Assembly (NCBI GenBank): GCA_003135315.1
Contig: PLBD01000479.1
Coordinates: 889-14,377 of the forward strand
Origin: Acidobacteriaceae bacterium
Lineage (GTDB): Bacteria > Acidobacteriota > Terriglobia > Terriglobales > Acidobacteriaceae
Length of the DNA: 13,489 nucleotides
Reading direction: 5' to 3'
Shown here: positions 1 to 6,120 of the stretch, piece by piece
Numbering within the stretch: position 1 is the stretch's first letter
Layout of the letters: each line of letters begins with the position of its first letter
Made by a program: the position numbers and the translations under genes
The notes under the pieces: generated by a model
Told to the model about the DNA's origin: nothing
Databases searched by the model: none
Seen by the model: only the letters and a program-made list of their open reading frames with translations

Positions 1-1
1 C

Positions 2-1750
2 CTGCAGGAGCAGCTCTTCTTCAAGGATGTTCCTTTCCTGAAGGAGCATCTCGGCGACTTGAGGGTCTGCTATATGAAGGGCCGCGGCAATTATCTTTGC
101 CGCAAGAAGCTCTATGATCTCACGTCTCAGCCGGTGTTGAACGGGCTGGAAGAGATCAGCCACTTTCGCATCATCAACGACTGGGAGAAGACGACCGAGA
201 CCGGCGACCGCGCCGAGCTGTCCGAGCTGCCTGAAACCAGCCACTTGTGGCCCAAACTCGACGCCCGCACCGACCGCTGCATCGGCAGCGAGTGCCAGCA
301 GTTCGACCGCTGCTTTATCACCGAGATGCGCCGCCGCGCCGCCGAGAGCGACATCATCATCGTCAATCATCATCTCTTCTGCGCCGACCTGGCGATTAAG
401 GCCGCGACCGATCGCGCCGCCGACGCGGGCGTGCTGCCGGACGCCGCCATCGTCGTCTTCGATGAGGCGCACGAACTGGAAGACGTGGCCACCGACTACT
501 TCGGCGTGACCGTCTCCAATCTCAAGGTTGACGAGCTGCTGCGTGATGTCGAGAACACCTTGCGCCGTGCCGACATTCCGCTGGCGGATGTGCTGCAGGC
601 ATCGGCGCGCGTGCGCGAGCACTCGCAGTTTTTCTTCTCGCTCCTTCCGCCCGGCGACGGCCGCTTCGCCTTCGACAATCGCGCCGAGTTCCTGGAAGAA
701 AACGGCGACGAGTATCTCGGCTTGCAGAATGCGCTGCTGCACCTCTACACCGAGTTGCAAGCCATTCCCAAGAAGCCCGACGAGGTCCACGCGATGGCTC
801 GCCGAGTCGACGAACTGAAGACTCAACTTGGCTTCATACTGGAAGCGCAGGACCGCAACACCGTCTTCTGGATCGACCGCCGCGGCGACCGTCGCGGCGG
901 GCAGCACAATGTCTTCCTGCAAGCCACGCCGATCACGGTGTCGCAAATCTTGCGGAGCGTATTGTTCGAGCACCTGGAGTCGGCAGTCCTCACGTCAGCA
1001 ACGCTCGCCGTGGCCGGAGAGTTCGATTACATCCGCAATCGCCTGGGCATCCAGCATGCCCGCGAGCTGGTCGTGCCGTCGCACTTCGACTACGAGAGCC
1101 AGGCGCTTCTCTACGTGCCGCCCGATCTGCCCGATCCCCGTGACCCGCGCTTTGTGGAGCAGGCCTCGCAACGGGTTCGGCAGCTGCTGGAGATCACGCG
1201 CGGGCGTGCGTTCTGCCTTTTCACCAGCTACGCGCTGATGAACCAGCTCTACGAGCGCTTGCTGGGCGAACTCGCGTTTCCCATGCTGCTCCAAGGAAGC
1301 GCGCCCAAGAACGCGCTGCTGGAAGAGTTCCGGCTCACGCCCAACGCGGTGCTGTTTGCGACTTCGTCTTTCTGGCAAGGTGTGGATGTGCAGGGCGAAC
1401 AACTGAGCTGCGTCATCATCGACAAGCTGCCCTTCGCCGTCCCGAATGATCCAGTCGTGGCCGCGCGCGTCCGCGCAATTGACGATGACGGCGGCAATGC
1501 CTTCTACGAGTATCAGGTGCCCAGCGCGGTAATTTCCCTGAAGCAAGGCTTCGGCAGGCTGATCCGCTCACTGCACGACCGAGGGCTGCTGTGCCTGCTC
1601 GACAATCGCATCCTGAAGAAGCAGTACGGGCGGGTGTTTCTCGATAGCTTGCCTAAATATGGCCGGACTGCGGACATAAGAGAGGTGGAACGGTTCTTCG
1701 GCATTGAGGAAGAACACGCCTCTCGCGTTGGCTTCGATCGCCCTGAATAA
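2..1750 (+). CDS. dinG: DinG/XPD-family ATP-dependent helicase, 5' partial
   Basis: Superfamily 2 helicase of the Fe-S type, which unwinds DNA 5' to 3' in repair and R-loop or damage processing. The reading frame is open to the left edge: 19 codons before the TTG at 59 continue the family sequence, so the start and Walker A motif lie outside the window. Counting from that TTG, four cysteines (C14, C74, C79, C85) fit the 4Fe-4S domain. DEAH is at residues 135-138, preceded by IVVFDEAH. An LTSATL motif lies near nt 988-1005, SFWQGVDV near nt 1366-1390, and the helicase motif VI region QGFGRLIRS near nt 1543-1569. About 582 residues are present and roughly the first 100 appear missing. It converges on the toxin gene, 49 bp away. 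The family call is firm; DinG versus another XPD-like paralogue (YoaA type) is less certain. Confidence 0.9.
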   Translation: MQEQLFFKDVPFLKEHLGDLRVCYMKGRGNYLCRKKLYDLTSQPVLNGLEEISHFRIINDWEKTTETGDRAELSELPETSHLWPKLDARTDRCIGSECQQFDRCFITEMRRRAAESDIIIVNHHLFCADLAIKAATDRAADAGVLPDAAIVVFDEAHELEDVATDYFGVTVSNLKVDELLRDVENTLRRADIPLADVLQASARVREHSQFFFSLLPPGDGRFAFDNRAEFLEENGDEYLGLQNALLHLYTELQAIPKKPDEVHAMARRVDELKTQLGFILEAQDRNTVFWIDRRGDRRGGQHNVFLQATPITVSQILRSVLFEHLESAVLTSATLAVAGEFDYIRNRLGIQHARELVVPSHFDYESQALLYVPPDLPDPRDPRFVEQASQRVRQLLEITRGRAFCLFTSYALMNQLYERLLGELAFPMLLQGSAPKNALLEEFRLTPNAVLFATSSFWQGVDVQGEQLSCVIIDKLPFAVPNDPVVAARVRAIDDDGGNAFYEYQVPSAVISLKQGFGRLIRSLHDRGLLCLLDNRILKKQYGRVFLDSLPKYGRTADIREVERFFGIEEEHASRVGFDRPE

Positions 1751-1799
1751 ACCCGGTCGACCCAAAGCGATCGAGTTGGGCTGTCTGAAACAAATTCCG

Positions 1800-2258
1800 C
1801 TATCTAGCTGGCTTACTCGACAGCACGGCTTGCAGCAGAGGGTGCGGCGGGCTGGCGAATGGATTGGCAACCGTAACGCCCTGCCAGGTGAATCCGTCCT
1901 GTAAGTCTTCCGACAGCAGCAACCGGCAACCGCTTTCCGCCGCCGCGGAAAAAATCACCGCGTCCCAGATGCTGAGACGATGGTCGGTAGCCAGGTCGGT
2001 CGCAGCCAGCATGATTCCGGCCGATGTCTCGACCGTGGCGCAAGCATCTTGCCAGCCCAACACTGCTGCGCGGGCCTTCGACGGCGTGCGTCCTGCCTTT
2101 CGCACTAGCACGTGAAACAGTTCACCCAGCGCTTGTACGGGCACAATTACCGCATTCTGATCCAACTGCCGTACGACTTGCAGCGCCGCATTTTTCTTCG
2201 TCGCTCCGTTGACGCCCTCGACGTAGGCCAGGATGTTGGTATCCAATGCCACTCTCAT
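1800..2258 (-). CDS. PIN-domain toxin (VapC-like ribonuclease)
   Basis: A 152-residue PIN-domain protein, probably the toxin of a type II toxin-antitoxin pair that cleaves RNA in a metal-dependent way. The N terminus has the typical beta strand and first acidic residue (MRVALDTN, D6). E46 in LGELFHVL, D99 in SIWDAVIF and D118 in LLLSEDLQDG fit the remaining acidic active-site residues and the usual order of the family. Its ATG overlaps the antitoxin stop codon as ATGA (2255-2258), so it is translationally coupled to the gene upstream. It has no ribosome binding site of its own that stands out. Toxin activity is inferred from the fold and the pairing; the RNA target cannot be read from sequence. 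Confidence 0.88.
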   Translation of the reverse strand: MRVALDTNILAYVEGVNGATKKNAALQVVRQLDQNAVIVPVQALGELFHVLVRKAGRTPSKARAAVLGWQDACATVETSAGIMLAATDLATDHRLSIWDAVIFSAAAESGCRLLLSEDLQDGFTWQGVTVANPFASPPHPLLQAVLSSKPAR

Positions 2259-2500
2259 TTTCCGTCCTCATACAATTCGTCGCGGGTCCAGCGACCAATG
2301 TCCACGACCGGCTGAGAGCGAAGTCTCGCCAGCAGGGTGGTCCAGGCACTTGAAGCCACGGCATCGCTCTCCGTGACAGGAACAATCTTCGCAACTGGTT
2401 TGCCGTGGCTCGTCACAACGTAGCTTCGTCCTCGGCGCACGCCCTGCAAAAGCTGAGAAAAATTGCGATTGGCGTCCGCAGCAGATACCGCCTTGTCCAT
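2255..2500 (-). CDS. Phd/YefM-family antitoxin
   Basis: An 81-residue antitoxin, first gene of a two-gene operon with the PIN toxin. The N-terminal half matches the Phd/YefM DNA-binding fold: VSAADANRNFSQLLQGV (residues 5-21), then YVVTSHGKPVAKIVPV (27-42) with the family's 'GKPVA.I.P' strand. The C-terminal half (about 43-81) is likely the flexible toxin-binding tail; it contains tryptophans (WTTLL, RWTRDEL) that could sit in the toxin groove. A perfect AGGAGG lies 4 nt before the ATG, fixing the start. In this family the antitoxin alone or with toxin represses its own promoter, and a matching promoter-palindrome arrangement lies directly upstream. Confidence 0.9.
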   Translation of the reverse strand: MDKAVSAADANRNFSQLLQGVRRGRSYVVTSHGKPVAKIVPVTESDAVASSAWTTLLARLRSQPVVDIGRWTRDELYEDGK

Positions 2501-2504
2501 CGCG

Positions 2505-2510
2505 CCTCCT
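2505..2510 (-). promoter_or_regulatory. Ribosome binding site of the antitoxin
   Basis: The minus strand reads AGGAGG, a perfect Shine-Dalgarno core, followed by CGCG and the ATG at 2500. It is one of the two strongest ribosome binding sites in the window, as expected for an antitoxin that must be made in excess of its toxin. Confidence 0.85.
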
Positions 2511-2514
2511 GAAT

Positions 2515-2548
2515 GTAGTTATTTTACCTACTATCCGTCCGGCGTCAA
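2515..2548 (-). promoter_or_regulatory. Toxin-antitoxin promoter with overlapping operator-like palindrome
   Basis: On the minus strand TTGACG (2548-2543) and TAAAAT (2526-2521) are separated by 16 bp; each matches 5 of 6 consensus positions of a sigma-70 promoter. The -10 element sits inside an imperfect 17-bp palindrome, GTAGTTATTTTACCTAC on the plus strand (2515-2531), with outer arms GTAG/CTAC and two further inner pairs. Initiation would fall near 2513-2515, giving a very short leader before AGGAGG. A repressor bound at the palindrome would block the polymerase, which fits the autoregulation known for Phd/YefM antitoxins. The promoter is read directly; the operator role is inferred. Confidence 0.7.
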
Positions 2549-2588
2549 GTTTCCCTCCGATATAGACGCTGAGTCCATCCCTTGCTGA

Positions 2589-3245
2589 ATGGTCGATAAT
2601 CGACAGCACATGGATCCCGTCCGCATTACCGAGCTCCTGCGGCCGTTCACCGGCGACGCCGAACTCCCGGCCGGGATGCTGGAGCAGTTCCGCCTCTACC
2701 TTGATCTGCTGTTGCGCTGGAATGCGCGCATCAACCTGACCGCCGTGCGCGATCCCGAGCAGATCGTCATGCGGCATTTTGGCGAGTCGCTGTTCGCGGC
2801 GCGGATGCTCGACTCGCACGCCGCAGGGCCGATTACTCTGGCCGATGTAGGTTCCGGCGCGGGCTTTCCCGGCATTCCCATCAAACTGTGGGCGGCGGAC
2901 GTCAAGCTTACGCTCATCGAATCGCAAAACAAGAAAGCTACGTTTCTTCGCGAAGCCTTGCGGACCCTGAAGCTTGACCGCTCGCACGTCTTCTGCGGTC
3001 GCGCCGAGCAGTGGGGGCAAACCGCCGATCTCGTGACCCTGCGCGCTGTAGAAAAATTCGAGCGCGCCTTGCCGGTTGCGGCGGCGCTGGTCGGGCAAGG
3101 CGGCAAGCTGTGTCTGCTAATCGGTTCCTCACAGATGAAATCGGTGCGCGCTCTCAGCGGCGAACCATGGACTTGGCACGACCCGTTCCCCGTTCCGCTG
3201 AGCACCGGACGAGTGATTGCGATTGGAGAGCGTCGCACTTCGTGA
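2589..3245 (+). CDS. rsmG: 16S rRNA (guanine-527-N7)-methyltransferase RsmG
   Basis: Cytoplasmic SAM-dependent methyltransferase that modifies G527 of 16S rRNA; loss of it gives low-level streptomycin resistance in several bacteria. The 218 residues are close to the family length. The conserved N-terminal block WNARINLTAVRDP is at 44-56 and MRHFGESL at 61-68. The SAM-binding glycine loop DVGSGAGFPG is at 86-95, followed by LTLIESQNKKATFL (107-120) with the acidic E111 expected to contact SAM ribose, and TLRAV further on. Two starts are possible: ATG 2589 or the in-frame ATG at 2610, which gives MDPVRI. Neither has a clear ribosome binding site. It stands apart from the mnmG and parAB genes that often neighbour it. 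It is divergent from the toxin-antitoxin operon and convergent with the permease gene. Confidence 0.95.
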   Translation: MVDNRQHMDPVRITELLRPFTGDAELPAGMLEQFRLYLDLLLRWNARINLTAVRDPEQIVMRHFGESLFAARMLDSHAAGPITLADVGSGAGFPGIPIKLWAADVKLTLIESQNKKATFLREALRTLKLDRSHVFCGRAEQWGQTADLVTLRAVEKFERALPVAAALVGQGGKLCLLIGSSQMKSVRALSGEPWTWHDPFPVPLSTGRVIAIGERRTS

Positions 3246-3258
3246 TTGCACCAGTTGT

Positions 3259-3389
3259 TCTTGAAGGGGCGCAGCTTTAGCTGCGTCGTCACGAGTCCCT
3301 TAAGTTTGTCATCACGAGGAGGCCTTTAGGCCGACGAGGGATCTGCCTTTGACTTTTTCCGCACCCTCTGAAGCCGTGCCCCTTCAAGA
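3259..3389. repeat. Intergenic repeat cluster with inverted 12-bp ends and TTTA-loop hairpins
   Basis: The gap between the convergent rsmG and permease genes is built of repeats. TCTTGAAGGGGC at 3259-3270 is matched exactly, inverted, at 3378-3389. The similarity runs on past the 12-mer: the left end continues as GCAGCTTTAG and the inverted right end as ACGGCTTCAG, so these are two diverged copies of one element. Inside lie two hairpins: CGCAGC-TTTA-GCTGCG (3270-3285) and GGCC-TTTA-GGCC (3321-3332). GTC[G/A]TCACGAG occurs at 3285-3295 and again at 3308-3318. This looks like a short REP or MITE-like non-coding element. The hairpins could also help end transcription from both sides, but no T tract follows them. 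Confidence 0.7.
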
Positions 3390-3414
3390 CCAGATCAAAC
3401 GAAACCTGCGCTGC

Positions 3415-4854
3415 TCAGCCAACTCGCCCTGCCCGGCCACGTCCCCAAACGAAATAGCAGACACTGAGCACTACCAGCCACGGAATGCCGGACTCCAGCG
3501 TCACCCTCATTCCCTCGACCCACCACGTCGAGACAATAATCGCCAGCACGGCCGATCCGCCGAGGATGGTGGTGAACGGGAACCCCGGCATCCTTACCGG
3601 CAAAACGGAACGCTCTCTTCTTGCAGGCAGGATCTTCTGCGCATCCCAATGCCGACGGAAGCTGAGATGGGTGACGAAGATCATCAGCCAGACGAAAAGG
3701 CCGCCGAACAGCGCAATTCCGAACATGTAGACGTAAGCCGAGTTGGGAAACGAGATGGCAAACAGCGTGGCTAAGCCGAGTCCAGCGGCGGAAACCATCA
3801 GCGCCGGAATGGGTGTGCCTTTCTTCGACACCGCGCCCAGCGCCTTAGGTGCAAAGCCGCCGCGCGCCAGCGAGAAGACCATGCGGGTGCACAAATAGAG
3901 ACAGCAATTCATGCCGGAGAGCGCTGCGGTCAGGACCACGAAGTTGAGGATGTCGGCGGCAATCGGGACATGCATTAAGTCAAACACGCGCACGAAGGGG
4001 CTGACGGTAATGCTCTGGCCGGGCTCGATTTCGGTCCATGGGATCACGCCGACCAGAATGGTGATAGCGCCAACATAGAAAATCACCAACCGCAGGAGCA
4101 TCGTGCGCAGCGCTCGCGGCACAGACCGCTCGGGATCTTTCGCTTCTCCGGCGGTGACCGCGACAATTTCAGTCCCAATAAAGCCAAAGATGACGAAGGC
4201 CGTGGCCAGCCAGACGCCGGTCCAGCCGCGCGGCAGGAAGCCGCCATTGGCGTGAAAGTTATCCAGCCCGATGGGCCGCTGCTGATGTATGCCGAGCAGA
4301 ATGCTGGCACCGAGCAGGATGAACACCACGATCGCGCTCACCTTGATTGTCGAGAACCAATACTCGAAGCTGCCGAAGGCGCCGACACTATGCGCGTTCA
4401 CATAAATTAGAAGCGCGGAGTAGAAGATCACCCAGGCCCAGACGGGCGTGTGGGGAAACCAATATCGGGTGTAGATGGCGGCAGCGACCGCTTCGCCGCC
4501 GGCGGCAATCGATTGCGCCGCCCAATACGTGTAGCGCACCACGAAGCCCGCCCACGGCGACAGATACAGGTCGGCATAGACGCCGAACGATCCGGCCGTA
4601 GGATGCGCGACCGCCATTTCGGAGAGGCAATACATCAGCAGCAGCGCAATTCCGGAGACGAAGATGTAGCTGAGAATGACGCCCGGACCCGCAGTGCGGA
4701 CGGCCAGCGCGCTGCCCAGAAACAGTCCTGTGCCAATCGCGCCGCCAATGGCGATCATGCCCAGTTGGCGCTCGCTGAGCTGGCGCGCCAGGCCTTGCTC
4801 GTTAGCGAGCGCCTGCGCGTGGTGGTCGGGAAGCGGGAGAGGATCGGCTGCCAT
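3415..4854 (-). CDS. Amino acid permease (APC superfamily, AAT-like)
   Basis: A 479-residue inner-membrane transporter for amino acid uptake, probably proton-coupled. After a short hydrophilic N terminus, the family signature GGAIGTGLFLG (37-47) begins the first transmembrane helix, followed by GPGVILSY and a second helix containing LSEMAVAHPTAGSFG. The rest shows the regular hydrophobic segments of a 12-helix permease, and the length is normal. The frame stays open upstream to 5148, but that part overlaps the class V enzyme gene. The start at 4854 (MAADPL) is chosen because its ATG overlaps the upstream stop as TGATG and leaves a normal-sized protein. It is the last gene of the probable oxidase-transferase-permease operon. 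The substrate is unknown; the GabP/ProY/LysP-like group is the closest broad match by motif. Confidence 0.9.
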   Translation of the reverse strand: MAADPLPLPDHHAQALANEQGLARQLSERQLGMIAIGGAIGTGLFLGSALAVRTAGPGVILSYIFVSGIALLLMYCLSEMAVAHPTAGSFGVYADLYLSPWAGFVVRYTYWAAQSIAAGGEAVAAAIYTRYWFPHTPVWAWVIFYSALLIYVNAHSVGAFGSFEYWFSTIKVSAIVVFILLGASILLGIHQQRPIGLDNFHANGGFLPRGWTGVWLATAFVIFGFIGTEIVAVTAGEAKDPERSVPRALRTMLLRLVIFYVGAITILVGVIPWTEIEPGQSITVSPFVRVFDLMHVPIAADILNFVVLTAALSGMNCCLYLCTRMVFSLARGGFAPKALGAVSKKGTPIPALMVSAAGLGLATLFAISFPNSAYVYMFGIALFGGLFVWLMIFVTHLSFRRHWDAQKILPARRERSVLPVRMPGFPFTTILGGSAVLAIIVSTWWVEGMRVTLESGIPWLVVLSVCYFVWGRGRAGRVG

Positions 4855-6074
4855 CAGCCGGTCGCCTTGGCCCCGCGGCGAAGGAATTCGCCGGTCACTT
4901 CCGCCAGGCGGCCAATGTCTTCGCGGTTGTTGAACAGATGGCAGGCGACCCGCAGGCCGCCGATGCTCGATGTGTAGCGCAGCGAAACCAGCACTTTGCG
5001 CTGTTGAAGGTAATCCAGAAGGGCAACGTTCTTCTTGACGTCGCCGAGCGTGAACGTCACGATGCTGGAGCGGTTCCGGCGATCGAGCGGCGTCACGATC
5101 TCGACTCCTTGCTGTTGCAACGAATCGATCAGGTAGTCGGTGAGGCACAGCACATGCTCGCCGACCTTGCCGATGCCGATTTCATTGATGAGCCCGACCG
5201 ACTCCGCCAATGCGATTGCGCCGGGATAGTTCGCCGTGCCCCCGATTTCCCAGCGGCGGGCATTGGGAACGAAATCGTAATCGCGCACCGGCTTGATAGT
5301 GGGCGTCTCGAAGTACGCTGCCCAGCCGCCTTCCGGTTCCACCTCCGAAAGATAGCCGGCCAGCGGCGGCTTCACCCTGTCGCGAAACTCCTTGCTCAGG
5401 TACAGAAAGCCGCAGCCAAAGGGCGCCATCAGCCACTTGTGCCCGCCGCAGGCGATGGCGTCGACCGGAGTCTTCTGCACATCCAGCGGAATCGCGCCAA
5501 TCTGCTGGATCGCGTCGGCAATCAGGAATACGCCGCGTTCGCGACAGAGGCGCGACAGCGCATCGAGATCGCAGAGGAAGCCGTTGTTCCACTGCACCGA
5601 GCTGATGGCGACCACGCGCGTCCTGGCCGTAATTGCCGCGTCAATGTCTTCGATCAAGAGCTGCCCATTGCGATTGGGCACAATGTCGATCTCGATGCCC
5701 GTCTCCTGACGCTTCTGGACCCAGGGAATCGCGACTGCGACAAATTCCAGGTCGCAGACCACAACCCGATCGCCGCGCTGGAGCGGGATCGCGTCCGCCA
5801 CCAGGCTCAGGCCATGGGTCGTGCTCTCCATTAAGGCGATGTCGTCTTCGCCGGCGTTGATCAGCTTGGCCAGCGGAGCACGTGCGGCGCTGCGCCTCGC
5901 GTCCATATCGAGATGTTGCTGCGAGGCATTGCCTGACGGGCAGGATGCGGCCATGTCCAGAAAAGCGCGCAGCTTGTCCGTGGCACGCTGCGGCGGCAGG
6001 CTCACGCAGGCGGAGTCGAGGAAGACCTGGTTCTGAAGCGCGGGAAATTCCTTACGAGCGTCATCAATGGTCAT
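4854..6074 (-). CDS. Class V aminotransferase / cysteine desulfurase-like PLP enzyme
   Basis: A 406-residue fold-type I PLP enzyme of the aminotransferase class V group (SufS/NifS, isopenicillin N epimerase, selenocysteine lyase-like). From the chosen start, FLDSACVSLPP (18-28) is the usual N-terminal motif, ESTTHGLS (83-90) binds the PLP phosphate region, D187 in IADAIQQIG pairs with the pyridine nitrogen, and K213 in CGGHKWLMAPFGCGFLY is the Schiff-base lysine. The frame could begin at 6137 or 6101, but ATG 6074 is preferred: AAAGG lies about 8 nt upstream and MTIDDARKEFP begins like family members. With it, 46 bp separate this gene from the oxidase stop. The stop overlaps the permease start (TGATG). 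The substrate cannot be decided. Coupling to a permease favours amino acid or amine metabolism over Fe-S cluster assembly, as no suf or isc genes are nearby. Confidence 0.85.
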   Translation of the reverse strand: MTIDDARKEFPALQNQVFLDSACVSLPPQRATDKLRAFLDMAASCPSGNASQQHLDMDARRSAARAPLAKLINAGEDDIALMESTTHGLSLVADAIPLQRGDRVVVCDLEFVAVAIPWVQKRQETGIEIDIVPNRNGQLLIEDIDAAITARTRVVAISSVQWNNGFLCDLDALSRLCRERGVFLIADAIQQIGAIPLDVQKTPVDAIACGGHKWLMAPFGCGFLYLSKEFRDRVKPPLAGYLSEVEPEGGWAAYFETPTIKPVRDYDFVPNARRWEIGGTANYPGAIALAESVGLINEIGIGKVGEHVLCLTDYLIDSLQQQGVEIVTPLDRRNRSSIVTFTLGDVKKNVALLDYLQQRKVLVSLRYTSSIGGLRVACHLFNNREDIGRLAEVTGEFLRRGAKATG

Positions 6075-6120
6075 GAGGGAACCTTTACGAGGTTCGGCCA
6101 TTGTACTGCGAAGCGGGCAA

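Noticed and set aside
995..1546. 183-residue minus-strand open frame
   Set aside because: It is antisense to the helicase motifs and has no domain or ribosome binding site; GC-rich shadow.
1761..1780. CCCAA/TTGGG hairpin between the helicase and toxin genes as a terminator
   Set aside because: The stem is only 5 bp with a 10-nt loop and no T tract follows on either strand.
4855..5148. Upstream extension of the permease reading frame (98 more residues)
   Set aside because: It lies entirely within the class V enzyme gene, is Arg/Pro-rich in the manner of a shadow frame, and the resulting 577 residues would be too long for the family. The TGATG start at 4854 explains the gene better.
4938..5834. 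298-residue plus-strand open frame
   Set aside because: It is antisense to the class V enzyme, which has all its PLP motifs. The frame is a by-product of GC-rich codon use and shows no recognisable domain.
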